A DNA stretch of 64,000 nt, taken from assembly GCF_019977355.1 (NCBI RefSeq), contig NZ_AP024655.1, forward strand, positions 3,844,001 to 3,908,000. The letters are read 5' to 3'. Origin of the DNA: Arthrobacter sp. NicSoilB8 (GTDB lineage: Bacteria > Actinomycetota > Actinomycetes > Actinomycetales > Micrococcaceae). The notes beneath the pieces are model-generated. The model made no database searches, was not told the DNA's origin, and saw only the letters and a list, made by a program, of their open reading frames with translations. Positions 24,014 to 34,832 of the stretch are shown piece by piece. The position numbers were made by a program, and so were the translations under genes. The stretch's first letter is position 1, and the number at the start of each line of letters is the position of its first letter.

Positions 24014-24883
24014 CTAGCCGAGCGGGCGGCCGGCCATCCGCTCCAGCCGGCCGATCCGCTCGGCCATCGGCGGGTGGGTGGAGAACATCTTGGCCACGCC
24101 TCCGCCCTTGAACGGGTTGGCGATCATCATGTGGGACGCGTTGACCAGCCGCTGGTCCTGCGGCAGCGGCGCGAGCTGCACGCCCTGCTCGATCTTGCGC
24201 AGGGCGGAGGCGAGCGCCAGCGGATCGCCGGTGAGCGCGGATCCGTCCTCGTCGGCGTCGTACTCCCGGGTGCGGGAGATGGCCATCTGGATCAGGGACG
24301 CGGCGAACGGGGCCAGCAGCGCCATCGCGATCGCGGCGAACGGGTTGGCGTTGCGGCGGTCCCCGCCGCCAAACAGCAGCATCATCTGTGCCACCGAGGT
24401 GATGACGCCGGCGACGGCGGCTGCCACCGACGCCGTCAGGATGTCCCGGTTGTAGACGTGCATCAGTTCATGGCCCAGGACGCCGCGCAGTTCCCGGGCG
24501 TCCAGCATCCGCAGGATGCCCTCCGTGCAGCACACGGCCGCCGTCCGGGGGTTCCGGCCGGTGGCGAAGGCGTTTGGCGCCATGGTGGGCGAGACGTAGA
24601 TGCGCGGCATCGGCTGGTTGGCCCGGCCGGAGAGTTCCCGGACGATCTGGTAGAGCTGGGGCGCCTCGGCCTCCGTGACGGGGTACGCCTGCATGGCACG
24701 GATCGCGAGCTTGTCGCTGTTCCAGTACCCGTAAGCCGTGGTGCCGACGCCGATCAGGGCCATGATCCAGATCGGCGCGGCGCTGCGGGTCCCGGCGGCG
24801 ATGAACGCCCCTAAGCCGAGCAGCACCGCCCACAGGACTCCGAACAGCGCCGCGGTCTTTAGTCCGTTGTGATGCTGGTGCAC
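24014..24883 (-). CDS. htpX: Zinc metalloprotease HtpX
   Basis: Membrane-bound stress protease that degrades misfolded membrane proteins. Protein of 289 aa from GTG 24883, supported by AGGAGGA just upstream; the longer frame to 24934 lacks an RBS. Two N-terminal transmembrane segments (about 8-45), the zinc motif LGHELMHVYNRD (about residues 141-152), a second pair of membrane segments (about 155-210), and the third ligand Glu in SRTREYDADEDG. The end FSTHPPMAERIGRLERMAGRPLG is the HtpX signature. An MFS gene lies 64 bp upstream on the same strand. Confidence 0.94.
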   Translation of the reverse strand: MHQHHNGLKTAALFGVLWAVLLGLGAFIAAGTRSAAPIWIMALIGVGTTAYGYWNSDKLAIRAMQAYPVTEAEAPQLYQIVRELSGRANQPMPRIYVSPTMAPNAFATGRNPRTAAVCCTEGILRMLDARELRGVLGHELMHVYNRDILTASVAAAVAGVITSVAQMMLLFGGGDRRNANPFAAIAMALLAPFAASLIQMAISRTREYDADEDGSALTGDPLALASALRKIEQGVQLAPLPQDQRLVNASHMMIANPFKGGGVAKMFSTHPPMAERIGRLERMAGRPLG

Positions 24884-24947
24884 TGGTCCTCCTGGTGCCC
24901 TGTATTTCGATCCTGTACTTCGATGACCTACCAAGGAAAACGAACCG

Positions 24948-26252
24948 CTACGGTACCGGGTTCCGCGCGTCGTACCGCAGGAAGCCGCTGCGCACCCGAC
25001 CTGCCGACGGAGGGGTTCCCGACTGCAGGCGGGCCACCGTCCAGGCCACGGCGATGCACAGCACGCCGCCGAGCAGCAGGACCCACCCCTCGTTCAAGAG
25101 TTTAGTCGCGCCGCCTGCCAACATGTCCCCGATCCGGGGTCCGCCTGCCACGACCACCACGAACACGCCCTGCAGCCGCCCGCGCAGGTGGTCCGGCGTG
25201 GAGGCCTGCAGGATGGTGGTCCGGAAGACGGCGCTGACGGAATCGGCGATGCCGGCCAGGGCGCAGCACAGGGCGGCGGGCAGCAGCCACACCGTCACGC
25301 CGCCGCTTCCGGTATGACCGGCCAGGACAACCACCAGGCCGAACGCCGCGACCGAGGCACCCCAGCCCATCACGGACCACACGACGGCGGCGCCTTGCCG
25401 GCGGACGCCGCCGAGCGGTCCGGAGAACAGGCCGGCCAGGAAAGCCCCCACGGCCATGGAGGCCAGCAGGATGCCGACCGTCGCCTCGCCGCCGCCGATC
25501 ATGAGTGCGCCGATGGCAGGCAGGAGCGCCCGGGGCTGGGCAAAGATCATGGCCACGAGGTCGATCACGAACGTCATGCGGAGGTTGGGCCGGGTGCCAA
25601 GGAAGCGGAAACCTTCGGCGACGGAGCGCAGCCCGGCCGGCCTGGCGTGCTTCGCGGGCGGCATGGGCGGCAGCTTCAGGAGCGCCCAGAACGCAAACGC
25701 AAAGGTGACGACGTCGATCGTGTAGGTCCAGCCGAAACCGATCAACGCAACGAGCACGCCGGCCAGCAGCGGGCCGGCGGTCATGGTCAGGCCGAAAACC
25801 ATCATGCTCAGGGCATTGGCGGCCGGCAGCAGCTCCTTGCGCACCAGGACGGGGATGATCGCGCTACGGGCCGGCTGGTTGATGGCCTGGGCGCCGCTCT
25901 GCACCGCCACGAGCGCGTAAAGCAGCCACACGTTGCCCAGCTCCAGCCACGCCTGCAGGGCCAGCGCGGCGGTGGTCAGCCAGAGGACGGTCGAGGCCAG
26001 GAGGGCGACTGTGCGGCGGTCGTGGGCATCGGCGATCGAGCCGCCCAGGAGGCCGCCGAACACCAGCGGCACAAGGGCGAAGATGCTCAGCAGGCCCACG
26101 TAGAGGCTGTCCTGGGTCAGCCGGTAGATCTCCAGGCTGACGGCCACAAGGGTCAGCTGGCTGCCCAGTGCGGAGACGGCAGACCCGAGCCACAGACGGC
26201 GGAAGGCCGGACTTTCACGCAACGGCGTGATGTCCGCCAGAAATTTCCCCAC
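24948..26252 (-). CDS. MFS exporter (EntS/MFS_3-like)
   Basis: Protein of 434 aa with 12 predicted transmembrane segments and the MFS_3 features of enterobactin-exporter type proteins: FRRLWLGSAVSALGSQLTLVAVSLEIYRLTQDS at the N-terminus, ADAHDRRTVALL after TM2, and TPDHLRGRLQGVFVVVVAGGPRIGD in the second half. Substrate unknown. It is upstream of htpX on the same strand with a 64-bp gap, which may be coincidence. Divergent from the Fur-type regulator. Confidence 0.87.
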   Translation of the reverse strand: MGKFLADITPLRESPAFRRLWLGSAVSALGSQLTLVAVSLEIYRLTQDSLYVGLLSIFALVPLVFGGLLGGSIADAHDRRTVALLASTVLWLTTAALALQAWLELGNVWLLYALVAVQSGAQAINQPARSAIIPVLVRKELLPAANALSMMVFGLTMTAGPLLAGVLVALIGFGWTYTIDVVTFAFAFWALLKLPPMPPAKHARPAGLRSVAEGFRFLGTRPNLRMTFVIDLVAMIFAQPRALLPAIGALMIGGGEATVGILLASMAVGAFLAGLFSGPLGGVRRQGAAVVWSVMGWGASVAAFGLVVVLAGHTGSGGVTVWLLPAALCCALAGIADSVSAVFRTTILQASTPDHLRGRLQGVFVVVVAGGPRIGDMLAGGATKLLNEGWVLLLGGVLCIAVAWTVARLQSGTPPSAGRVRSGFLRYDARNPVP

Positions 26253-26314
26253 CGGGCAACTCTAGCGGCGGCCAGGAGGTGCCCTGTGACGCGGACTGAC
26301 ATTGTTAGCCCTGC

Positions 26315-26339
26315 CTTATTGTGAGGCAGTCATAATAAG
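26315..26339. promoter_or_regulatory. Probable Fur-type box upstream of furA-katA
   Basis: AT-rich inverted repeat CTTATT ... AATAAG around GTGAGGCAGTCAT, 15 bases before the regulator start codon. It is the only AT-rich dyad in an otherwise GC-rich gap, in the position used by autoregulated Fur/PerR-type repressors. Confidence 0.55.
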
Positions 26340-26354
26340 TGGTTGAATGAGGCC

Positions 26355-26822
26355 ATGACGGATTCCGCGGGCACCCACGACGCATGGGCGGCCGCCCTGC
26401 GTGCCCACGGCCGCCGGGTGACCAAACAGCGCCTCGCCGTGCTGGCCGCCGTCGAACATCACCCGCATTCGCCGGCAGAGGCGATCCTTGCCGCGGCCCG
26501 GCAGGAACTGCCGGACCTGACCGCACAGTCGGTCTATGTGGTCCTGGGCGACCTCACTGATCTGCACATGCTGCGCCGATTCGAGCCCCCGCACTCCCCC
26601 GCGCTGTACGAGACCCGGGTGGGTGACAACCACCACCACGCCGTCTGCATCAGCTGCGGGCGGGTGGAGGATGTCGAATGCGCCGTGGGCCACGCGCCCT
26701 GCCTGACCCCGCACTGGGACGCGAACGCGAAACCGATGACCATCCAGATCGCGGACGTGCTGTACCAGGGCATCTGCCAGGACTGCCAGCGCACCCAACA
26801 ACTTCCCTCCGAACGAAACTAA
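26355..26822 (+). CDS. Fur-family peroxide/metal regulator (FurA/CatR-like)
   Basis: Protein of 155 aa from ATG 26355; a TTG 12 bases upstream also fits. The winged helix is [28 protein letters not shown] to [34 protein letters not shown] holds the first metal-binding Cys pair (residues 98 and 101), and CQDC (141, 144) the second, as in Fur proteins with a structural zinc. The His-rich loop NHHHA supplies regulatory metal ligands. It is directly followed by catalase with a 22-base gap, so it most likely represses katA and itself and responds to peroxide, as FurA does in mycobacteria and streptomycetes. Confidence 0.92.
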   Translation: MTDSAGTHDAWAAALRAHGRRVTKQRLAVLAAVEHHPHSPAEAILAAARQELPDLTAQSVYVVLGDLTDLHMLRRFEPPHSPALYETRVGDNHHHAVCISCGRVEDVECAVGHAPCLTPHWDANAKPMTIQIADVLYQGICQDCQRTQQLPSERN

Positions 26823-26844
26823 CCAACCCAACCAAAGGAGAATA

Positions 26845-28344
26845 ATGACCGAGAACATCTCTGTGCCCGCCGTGTCCACGACGCAGTCCGGCGCTCCCGT
26901 CACGTCCGACGCGCACTCCAAGTCCGTCGGTGCCGACGGCGCGATCATCCTGACCGATCACTACCTGATCGAAAAGCTCGCGCAGTTCAACCGCGAGCGT
27001 GTCCCGGAGCGCGTTGTCCACGCCAAGGGCGGCGGCGCGTTCGGTACCTTCAAGACCTCCGAGGACGTCTCGAAGTACACCAAGGCAGCTTTCCTGCAGC
27101 CGGGTGTGGAGACGGACATGCTCATCCGTTTCTCCTCCGTTGCCGGTGAGGCGGGCTCCCCCGACACCTGGCGCGATCCCCGCGGCTTCGCCGTGAAGTT
27201 CTACACCACCGAGGGCAACTACGACCTCGTCGGCAACAACACGCCGGTGTTCTTCATCCGCGACGGCATTAAGTTCCCGGACTTCATCCACTCGCAGAAG
27301 CGCCTCCCGGGCACCCACCTGCGCGACGCCGACATGCAGTGGGACTTCTGGACCCTCTCCCCCGAGTCGGCCCACCAGGTCACGTGGCTCATGGGCGACC
27401 GCGGCCTGCCGGCCTCCTGGCGTGAAATGCAGGGCTACGGCTCGCACACCTACCAGTGGATCAACGCCGAGGGCGAGCGCTTCTGGGTCAAGTACCACTT
27501 CAAGTCCAACCAGGGCGTGAAGTCCATGACCGGCGACGAGGCCGAGGCCCTGGCCGGCGCCGACGGCGACTTCTACATCCGCGACCTGCAGGAAAACATT
27601 GCCGCCGGCAACTTCCCGTCCTGGGACCTGCACGTCCAGGTCATGCCGTACGAGGACGCCAAGACGTACCGCTTCAACCCGTTCGACCTCACCAAGGTCT
27701 GGCCGCACGCGGACTACCCGCTGATCAAGGTCGGCACCATGGAGCTGAACAAGAACCCGGAGAACTACTTCGCGCAGATCGAGCAGGCCACCTTCGCGCC
27801 GTCGAACTTCGTGCCGGGCATCGCCGCGTCCCCGGACAAGATGCTGCAGGCCCGCATCTTCTCCTACGCGGACGCACACCGCTACCGCGTCGGCACCAAC
27901 CACGCCCAGATCCCGGTGAACGCCCCCAAGAACCAGGTCAACAACTACAGCCAGGACGGCGCGGGACGTTTCCACTTCAACGCCCCGTCCGTTCCGGTCT
28001 ACGCACCGAACTCCGTCGGCGGCCCCGCTGCCGTGGAGCCGTCCGTTGCAGGCGGCGGCTGGGAGAACGACGGCGAGCTCACGCTCTCCGCGCACTCCCT
28101 GCACGCCGAAGACGGCGACTTCGGCCAGGCCGGCACGCTGTACCGCGAGGTGTTCAACGACGGCGAGAAGGCCCGCCTGCTCGAGACCGTCACCGGCGCC
28201 GTCAGCGGTGTCAAGAGCGCCGACATCAAGGAACGCGCCATCGCGTACTGGACCAACGTCGACGCCGAGTTCGGCGCCAAGCTGCGCGCCAACCTGGGTG
28301 CAGGCCAGGTCGAGTCCGACGCCGAGGCCGCCAACAAGGTCTAA
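26845..28344 (+). CDS. katA: Catalase (monofunctional, haem, clade 3-like)
   Basis: Protein of 499 aa. RBS AAAGGAG sits 8 bases before ATG 26845. Distal-site His is in [15 protein letters not shown] (about residue 60), followed by [26 protein letters not shown]; Asn in the distal pocket is in [17 protein letters not shown]; and the proximal Tyr is in [15 protein letters not shown], with Arg four residues before it. The fold is full-length for a small-subunit catalase. Co-transcribed with the Fur-type gene, so peroxide induction is expected. Converts hydrogen peroxide to water and oxygen in the cytosol. Confidence 0.97.
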   Translation: MTENISVPAVSTTQSGAPVTSDAHSKSVGADGAIILTDHYLIEKLAQFNRERVPERVVHAKGGGAFGTFKTSEDVSKYTKAAFLQPGVETDMLIRFSSVAGEAGSPDTWRDPRGFAVKFYTTEGNYDLVGNNTPVFFIRDGIKFPDFIHSQKRLPGTHLRDADMQWDFWTLSPESAHQVTWLMGDRGLPASWREMQGYGSHTYQWINAEGERFWVKYHFKSNQGVKSMTGDEAEALAGADGDFYIRDLQENIAAGNFPSWDLHVQVMPYEDAKTYRFNPFDLTKVWPHADYPLIKVGTMELNKNPENYFAQIEQATFAPSNFVPGIAASPDKMLQARIFSYADAHRYRVGTNHAQIPVNAPKNQVNNYSQDGAGRFHFNAPSVPVYAPNSVGGPAAVEPSVAGGGWENDGELTLSAHSLHAEDGDFGQAGTLYREVFNDGEKARLLETVTGAVSGVKSADIKERAIAYWTNVDAEFGAKLRANLGAGQVESDAEAANKV

Positions 28345-28356
28345 TCGTCCCGGTGC

Positions 28357-28392
28357 AACGCCCCGCCACGGATCTCCGCGGCGGGGCGTTTT
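28357..28392 (+). terminator. Terminator after katA
   Basis: Stem AACGCCCCGCC / GGCGGGGCGTT with a 12-base loop and TTTT at its end, 12 bases after the catalase stop. Confidence 0.88.
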
Positions 28393-28457
28393 GCCGTTAT
28401 CCACATGGGCGCGCTTGGCCCTCGCCATGACGGGCCGCAGGTCCCTAGGATCAAGGA

Positions 28458-29093
28458 ATGACCGCATTCGCAGGCATTCCGGATGACGCCTTCCGGTTCT
28501 ACTCCGATCTTGAACAGAACAACAACCGGGACTGGTGGCTGGAGCACAAGCAGGTCTACGACGCCGCCGTGAGGGGGCCATTGACCCAGCTGCTGGCCGA
28601 GCTGGAGCCGCGCTTCGGCCCGGCGAAACTCTTCCGCCCCAACAGGGATGTCCGCTTCTCCCCCGACAAGTCCCCCTACAAGACAGCACAGGGCGCCTTC
28701 GCGGCGCCGGCTGAAGGGGTGGGTTTCTATGTCCAGCTCAGCGCCGACGGCCTGCTCATCGGCGGCGGCTGCCACATCTACACCCCGGCCCAGCTGGCGC
28801 GTTTCCGCGGCGCCGTGGACGATCCCGCCAGCGGGGAGGCCTTGCAGGAGATCGTGCGCAAGGTCGAGGCGTCTGGGTTCGCGGTGAATGGCGAAAGCCT
28901 GAAGACCGTGCCGCGGGGCTTCGACAAGGATCATCCGCGGGCAGACCTGCTCAAGCACAAATCCCTCACCGCCGGGGTCAACGTCGGCCAGCCCGGCTGG
29001 CTCGCCGGACCCGGGGCGGTCGAGGAAGTCGCACGGCGCTGGGAGGAGCTGCGTCCCCTCGTGGAGTGGGTCGGGCGCTACGCGGCTCCCTGA
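28458..29093 (+). CDS. DUF2461 domain protein
   Basis: Protein of 211 aa matching DUF2461 throughout: FYSDLEQNNNRDWWLEHKQVYD at the start, then FRPNRDVRFSPDKSPYKTAQGA, then GGGCHIYTPAQLARFRGAV and the C-terminal LKHKSLTAGVNV. The function is unknown. The conserved Asn/Trp/His and R-x-x-P-D-K-S-P-Y motif suggest an enzyme pocket. Starts at ATG 28458. Faces the TetR gene convergently with an 8-base gap. Confidence 0.88.
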   Translation: MTAFAGIPDDAFRFYSDLEQNNNRDWWLEHKQVYDAAVRGPLTQLLAELEPRFGPAKLFRPNRDVRFSPDKSPYKTAQGAFAAPAEGVGFYVQLSADGLLIGGGCHIYTPAQLARFRGAVDDPASGEALQEIVRKVEASGFAVNGESLKTVPRGFDKDHPRADLLKHKSLTAGVNVGQPGWLAGPGAVEEVARRWEELRPLVEWVGRYAAP

Positions 29094-29101
29094 CATTCAG
29101 C

Positions 29102-29707
29102 TCAGATGTGCTGGCCGTCGGTGGCGAGGCGCCTGTCGAGGTTGTTGAAGAAGACCAGCATCATCAGTTCGAAGGCCTTGGTGGCGTCCTCGGGCTGGTT
29201 GTTGACGACGAAGTCGAACTGCAGCCCGTAGAACGCGGCGGTGAACAGCCGGGCGTCGGTGTCGGCGAACTCCGGCAGGATCCCCTGGATGATGAGCCAG
29301 TCCCGGGACTTCTCGTGCAGCATCCGGAAGTGCTCCTGGGCGGTGCCGCGCGGTGCCGCCGCGACCACGTCCTGCGCCGTGGCCTCAAATTCCAGCCGGG
29401 CCAGGTGCCGGTTGCGCTGCGCCATGGTCCACTGCCAGGACTCCAGGAGGAAGGCCCGCCACGCCTCCCGGTCAATGTCCCTGACGTCGGTGGCGCGGAT
29501 GCTGTCCAGCCGGGACTCGATGCCGCGGATGATCTCGTTGATCAGCTGCTCGCGGTGGCCGAAGTGGTACACCAGAACGTAGCTGCTGACGCCCAGCCCG
29601 TCGGCGAGGCCCCGAAACGTCAGCTCCGCCAGGGTCTTGTCCATCAGGTAGTCGAGAATCGCCGACAACAGCTCTGATTTGCGTTCCGGTCTTGCTGGGC
29701 GGGCCAT
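29102..29707 (-). CDS. TetR/AcrR-family regulator
   Basis: Protein of 201 aa. N-terminal TetR helix-turn-helix: LSAILDYLMDKTLAELTFRGLADGLGVSSYVLVYHFGHREQLINEII (about residues 12-60). The C-terminal two thirds are an all-helical ligand/dimer domain. A permease gene lies upstream on the same strand; it is separated by 209 bp and a palindromic element, so control of it is uncertain. A convergent DUF2461 gene is on the other side. Starts at ATG 29707. Ligand unknown. Confidence 0.9.
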   Translation of the reverse strand: MARPARPERKSELLSAILDYLMDKTLAELTFRGLADGLGVSSYVLVYHFGHREQLINEIIRGIESRLDSIRATDVRDIDREAWRAFLLESWQWTMAQRNRHLARLEFEATAQDVVAAAPRGTAQEHFRMLHEKSRDWLIIQGILPEFADTDARLFTAAFYGLQFDFVVNNQPEDATKAFELMMLVFFNNLDRRLATDGQHI

Positions 29708-29757
29708 GTCTCCATCTTAGGGAGCCCAGCCAGCCCGCGTGACCGCCGGCCCCTTAC

Positions 29758-29795
29758 TCTGATCCGCTATGACCCTGATCCGCTATGACCCTGAT
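29758..29795. repeat. 16-bp direct repeat, two copies
   Basis: GATCCGCTATGACCCT occurs twice in tandem, followed by a partial GATC, between the TetR start and palindromic copy D. Confidence 0.75.
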
Positions 29796-29809
29796 CGTCC
29801 GGCCTAAGA

Positions 29810-29872
29810 CAACGCGGGGTCACGTACGGCCCGTCGCCGGGGGCGTAATGGGCTGTAAGTGACCCCGCGTTG
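29810..29872. repeat. Interspersed palindromic element, copy D
   Basis: Arms CAACGCGGGGTCACGTACGG... and ...CTGTAAGTGACCCCGCGTTG. The inner arm part has drifted from the CGCGCCCAT consensus. It lies 44 bp past the stop of the amino acid permease. Confidence 0.9.
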
Positions 29873-29916
29873 GAGGTAGGCGCGGGTCGTTGGCGTGAGG
29901 CGGGGGTGCTGGGGTC

Positions 29917-31491
29917 CTAGTCTTGCGCGGGGGCGGAGCGGGCCGCGGCAGCCGCAACCGGTTCCCCGCTGATCACGGTGTTCTCCTCGGCGGGTCCGTT
30001 TACCGAGGCGCGGGCGGCCGCGAACTTTTCGTTCAGGCGGGAGTGGCGCTGGCCGTAGGCAAAGTAGATCGCGAGACCGATGACAAGCCAGATGGCGAAG
30101 AAGATCCAGGTTTCCACGGCCAGATTCGTCATGAGGTAAAGGCACAGCACTGCCGAAACAATGGGGAGGACCTTGCCGAACGGGACGCGGAAGGCCGGCT
30201 TCAGGTCGGGGCGCTTCTTGCGCAGCACCAGGATGCCGAGGCTCACCATGACGAAGGCGGACAGGGTCCCGATGTTGATCATTTCCTCCAGCAGGTCCAC
30301 GTTGGTCAGCCCGGCGACGAGGGCCACTGCGGCGCCGCAGATGATCTGGAGGCGGACCGGCGTCGCACGGATGGTGCTGGTCTTGGACAGGGACCGCGGC
30401 AGCAGGCCGTCGCGGCTCATGGCAAGGACCACGCGGGACAGGCCCATGAGGAGCACCATGATGACGGTGGTGAGGCCCACGAGGGAGCCGAAGGCGATGA
30501 TCTTGGCCGCGTCGGTGTTGCCCACGGCTTCGAACGCGGTGGTGAGCGTCGGGTTCTTGGCCTCGGCCAGCTGCGTGTAGGACACCATGCCGGTCAGGGC
30601 CAGGGATACCAGGATGTAGAGCACGGTGACGATTGCGAGGCCGCCGAAGATGCCGCGGGGCAGCGTCCTCTGCGGGTTCTTGACCTCTTCGGCCGAGGTC
30701 GCAACGACGTCGAAGCCGATGAAGGCGAAGAAGACCAGGGCGGCGCCGGCGAAGATGCCGAGGGTGCCGTACTGGGCCGGGGCCGCACCGGTCAGGAAGC
30801 CGAAGAAGGACTGCTTGAGGACGTCCGCGGTTCCGGTGCCTCCGGTGGGCTCGGACGCCGGGACGAACGGGGCGTAGTTTTCGAACTTCACATAGGTGAA
30901 GCCGACCACGATCACGAAGAGCACCACGGCGATCTTGATGAGCGTGAAGATGTTGCCGACGCGGGCGGAGAGCTTGGTCCCGAGGACCAGCAGCACGGTG
31001 AAGACGGCGACAATCAGGAACGCGCCCCAGTAGAGGTCAATGCCGCCCAGGGAGATCGACGGCGGAATGTCCACGCCCATGAGCGCAAAGACCTTGCTGA
31101 GGTAGATGCCCCAGTACTTGGCGATCACGGCGCCGGCCGTGAAGAGTTCGAGGATCAGGTTCCAGCCGATGATCCACGCGAGGACCTCCCCCATGGTCGC
31201 GTACGTGAAAACGTAGGCGGAACCTGCCACCGGGATGGCCGTGGCAAATTCGGCGTAGCACATGATGGCGAGCGCGCACGTGACGGCGGCGATCGCGAAG
31301 GAGATCGTCACGGCCGGACCGGCGAAATTCGCCGCGGCCTTCGCGCCGACCGAGAAGATCCCGGCGCCGACTGCAACGGCGACGCCCATGATCATGAGGT
31401 CCCACGTGCTGAGCGAGCGCTTCAACTTGCGTCCGGGTTCATCGGCGTCGGACATGGACTGCTCGATGGATTTGGTCCGGAAAAGGTTCAT
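29917..31491 (-). CDS. APC-family amino acid permease (cationic amino acid transporter type)
   Basis: Protein of 524 aa with 12 or more transmembrane segments. The N-terminus resembles YhdG/CAT permeases: LSTWDLMIMGVAVAVGAGIFSVGAKAAANFAGPAVTISF, with the unwound TM1 motif GAGIFSVG. TM6 region is FFAFIGFDVVATSAEEVKNPQRTLPRGI. A C-terminal hydrophilic tail (about 50 residues) is present. Probably imports amino acids by proton symport. The substrate cannot be read. Starts at ATG 31491. No clear partner gene. Confidence 0.92.
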   Translation of the reverse strand: MNLFRTKSIEQSMSDADEPGRKLKRSLSTWDLMIMGVAVAVGAGIFSVGAKAAANFAGPAVTISFAIAAVTCALAIMCYAEFATAIPVAGSAYVFTYATMGEVLAWIIGWNLILELFTAGAVIAKYWGIYLSKVFALMGVDIPPSISLGGIDLYWGAFLIVAVFTVLLVLGTKLSARVGNIFTLIKIAVVLFVIVVGFTYVKFENYAPFVPASEPTGGTGTADVLKQSFFGFLTGAAPAQYGTLGIFAGAALVFFAFIGFDVVATSAEEVKNPQRTLPRGIFGGLAIVTVLYILVSLALTGMVSYTQLAEAKNPTLTTAFEAVGNTDAAKIIAFGSLVGLTTVIMVLLMGLSRVVLAMSRDGLLPRSLSKTSTIRATPVRLQIICGAAVALVAGLTNVDLLEEMINIGTLSAFVMVSLGILVLRKKRPDLKPAFRVPFGKVLPIVSAVLCLYLMTNLAVETWIFFAIWLVIGLAIYFAYGQRHSRLNEKFAAARASVNGPAEENTVISGEPVAAAAARSAPAQD

Positions 31492-31662
31492 AGGAAAGTC
31501 CGCAATCTCGATAGCTAGTTGGAAACAGACCTATCTATCGTAGTGTCCATCCACTGGACGGCCAGATTTGTCTCGCATCGTGAGACGGAAATGTGGGCCG
31601 TGCCGGTGTTGCCGGCACGGCCCACATGTATCCCCGTTAGGTCACCGCTCCCCTGGTCCGGC

Positions 31663-32073
31663 TCAAACGGGCCAGTTTTCCATGAGGGTCGAGCGGATCA
31701 GGAACCGCTTGCCTTCCGGCGCTTCCACCGAGAAACCGCTGCCCCGGCCGGGAACGACGTCGACCGTCAGGTGGGTGTGGCTCCAGTAGTTGAACTGCTC
31801 CCGGGACATCCAGAATTCCAGCGGCTGCGGCTGCAGCCCGTCGGAGATGTCGAACAGGCCCAACAGGACATCCGAGTCGCCGGTCAGGAACTCCCCCGCC
31901 GGGTAGCACATCGGCGAAGACCCGTCACAGCAGCCGCCCGACTGGTGAAACATCAGGGGGCCGTGCTGTGTCCACAGCTTGCGGAGCAGGTCGGCGGCCT
32001 CGGGGGTGAGCGCCACCCGGGAGAAGTCTTCGCCGTCGAGGGTGACGGCGGCGTCGAGCCTGGTGTGTGGCAT
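31663..32073 (-). CDS. DUF779-family protein
   Basis: Protein of 136 aa with the DUF779 pattern: LLRKLWTQHGPLMFHQSGGCCDGSSPMCYPAGEF, a Cys pair plus a third Cys that may bind metal, then a C-terminal strand FLIRSTLMENWPV. The family is nearly always next to aldehyde dehydrogenases of the ExaC/acetaldehyde type, as here. A role as an accessory or regulator of that enzyme is inference. Its start overlaps the adhP stop as TGATG, so translation is coupled. Confidence 0.88.
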   Translation of the reverse strand: MPHTRLDAAVTLDGEDFSRVALTPEAADLLRKLWTQHGPLMFHQSGGCCDGSSPMCYPAGEFLTGDSDVLLGLFDISDGLQPQPLEFWMSREQFNYWSHTHLTVDVVPGRGSGFSVEAPEGKRFLIRSTLMENWPV

Positions 32074-33095
32074 CAGAAGGTCAGCACCACTCTGCCGTCG
32101 ATCTTGGCGTGCTTCATCTCGTCAAGAACGGCATTGACCTCGGAGAGTTCCCGGGTGGAAACCGTGGGGTGGATCTTGCCTTGGGCGTAGAAGTCCAGGG
32201 CTTCCTCCAGGTCCTGCCGGGTGCCAACAATCGAGCCCCGGACGGTCAGCCCCTTGAGCACAATCTCGAAAATCGGCGCCGGAAAATCGCCCGGCGGCAG
32301 CCCGTTGAACACGATCGTTCCGCCGCGCCGCGCCATCCCGATGGCCTGGCCGAACGCTGACGGGTGCACTGCCGTGACCAGGACTCCATGGCATCCTCCG
32401 GTTTCGCGCTGGATGACTTCGGCGGGATCCTCGTGCAAGGCATTGACCGTCAGCTCCGCGCCGTGCTTCTTGGCCAGGGCAAGCTTGTCGTCGGCGATGT
32501 CCACCGCCGCGACCCGCAGCCCCATCGCCACGGCGTACTGGACTGCGATATGGCCGAGTCCGCCGATTCCGGAGATGGTGACCCACTGGCCCGGCTTGGC
32601 CTCGGTCATCTTCAGGCCCTTATAGACGGTGACGCCGGCGCAGAGAATGGGCGCGACTTCCACCGGGTCTGAGCCGGCGGGGATGCGGGCAGCAAAGCGG
32701 CTGTCCACGAGCATGTACTCGCCGAAGGAACCGTCCACACTGTAGCCGGCGTTTTTCTGGGCTTCACAGAGGGTTTCCCATCCGGTCCGGCAGAACTGGC
32801 AGTCGCCGCACGCGGACCAGAGCCAGGCGTTGCCCACCAGGTCGCCGACCGCCAGGTCTGTGACGCCCTCGCCGAGGGCAACCACTTCACCCACTCCTTC
32901 GTGTCCGGGCACGAACGGCGGCGACGGCTTGACCGGCCAGTCGCCTTCCGCCGCGTGGAGATCGGTGTGGCAGACGCCTGTGGTGATGACCTTGACCAGC
33001 GCCTCGCCGCGGCCTGGGGCGGGAATGGGCAGGTCTTGGATCTGGAGGTCCTTGCCGAATTCAGTTACTACAGCTGCTTGCATTCTCGTCGTCAT
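32073..33095 (-). CDS. adhP: Zinc-dependent alcohol dehydrogenase AdhP-like
   Basis: Oxidises primary alcohols to aldehydes with NAD. Protein of 340 aa, the family's usual length. Catalytic-zinc ligands lie in GVCHTDLHAAEGDW and GHEGVGEVV; the four structural-zinc Cys are in CGDCQFCRTGWETLC; and the NAD Rossmann loop is GIGGLGHIAV. Starts at ATG 33095, 161 bp after the aldehyde dehydrogenase stop. Its product aldehyde is the substrate of that enzyme, so together they oxidise ethanol-like alcohols to acids. Confidence 0.95.
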   Translation of the reverse strand: MTTRMQAAVVTEFGKDLQIQDLPIPAPGRGEALVKVITTGVCHTDLHAAEGDWPVKPSPPFVPGHEGVGEVVALGEGVTDLAVGDLVGNAWLWSACGDCQFCRTGWETLCEAQKNAGYSVDGSFGEYMLVDSRFAARIPAGSDPVEVAPILCAGVTVYKGLKMTEAKPGQWVTISGIGGLGHIAVQYAVAMGLRVAAVDIADDKLALAKKHGAELTVNALHEDPAEVIQRETGGCHGVLVTAVHPSAFGQAIGMARRGGTIVFNGLPPGDFPAPIFEIVLKGLTVRGSIVGTRQDLEEALDFYAQGKIHPTVSTRELSEVNAVLDEMKHAKIDGRVVLTF

Positions 33096-33208
33096 TGGCG
33101 AAATCCTTGCGTTGTTTTTGGGCGTGGTGGTTGGACGTAGTGAGGGTTTGGTGTGCTCCGTGGGGTGGCTGGAGGTGCTGCATGGCTGGGGTGTGGCCAG
33201 TCGTGGTG

Positions 33209-33244
33209 CGGGCGGGGCGGATCACTGCCGATCCGCCCCGCCCG
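33209..33244 (-). terminator. GC-rich hairpin between aldehyde dehydrogenase and adhP
   Basis: 15-bp perfect stem (33209-33223 / 33230-33244) with a 6-base loop, 12 bases after the aldehyde dehydrogenase stop. No T-run follows, so it may attenuate rather than stop transcription into adhP, or act as mRNA stabiliser. Confidence 0.5.
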
Positions 33245-33256
33245 GGTCAATGCGGC

Positions 33257-34780
<1,524 letters not shown>

Positions 34781-34832
34781 TGCTAGCTCCTTTGCTGTGC
34801 AAGATGGGGGCAGCAAGGCGCTTCCGGCCCCC

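Noticed and set aside
26650..28689. 679-codon minus-strand frame over catalase
   Set aside because: Shadow of katA and its neighbours; the catalase motifs are on the plus strand.
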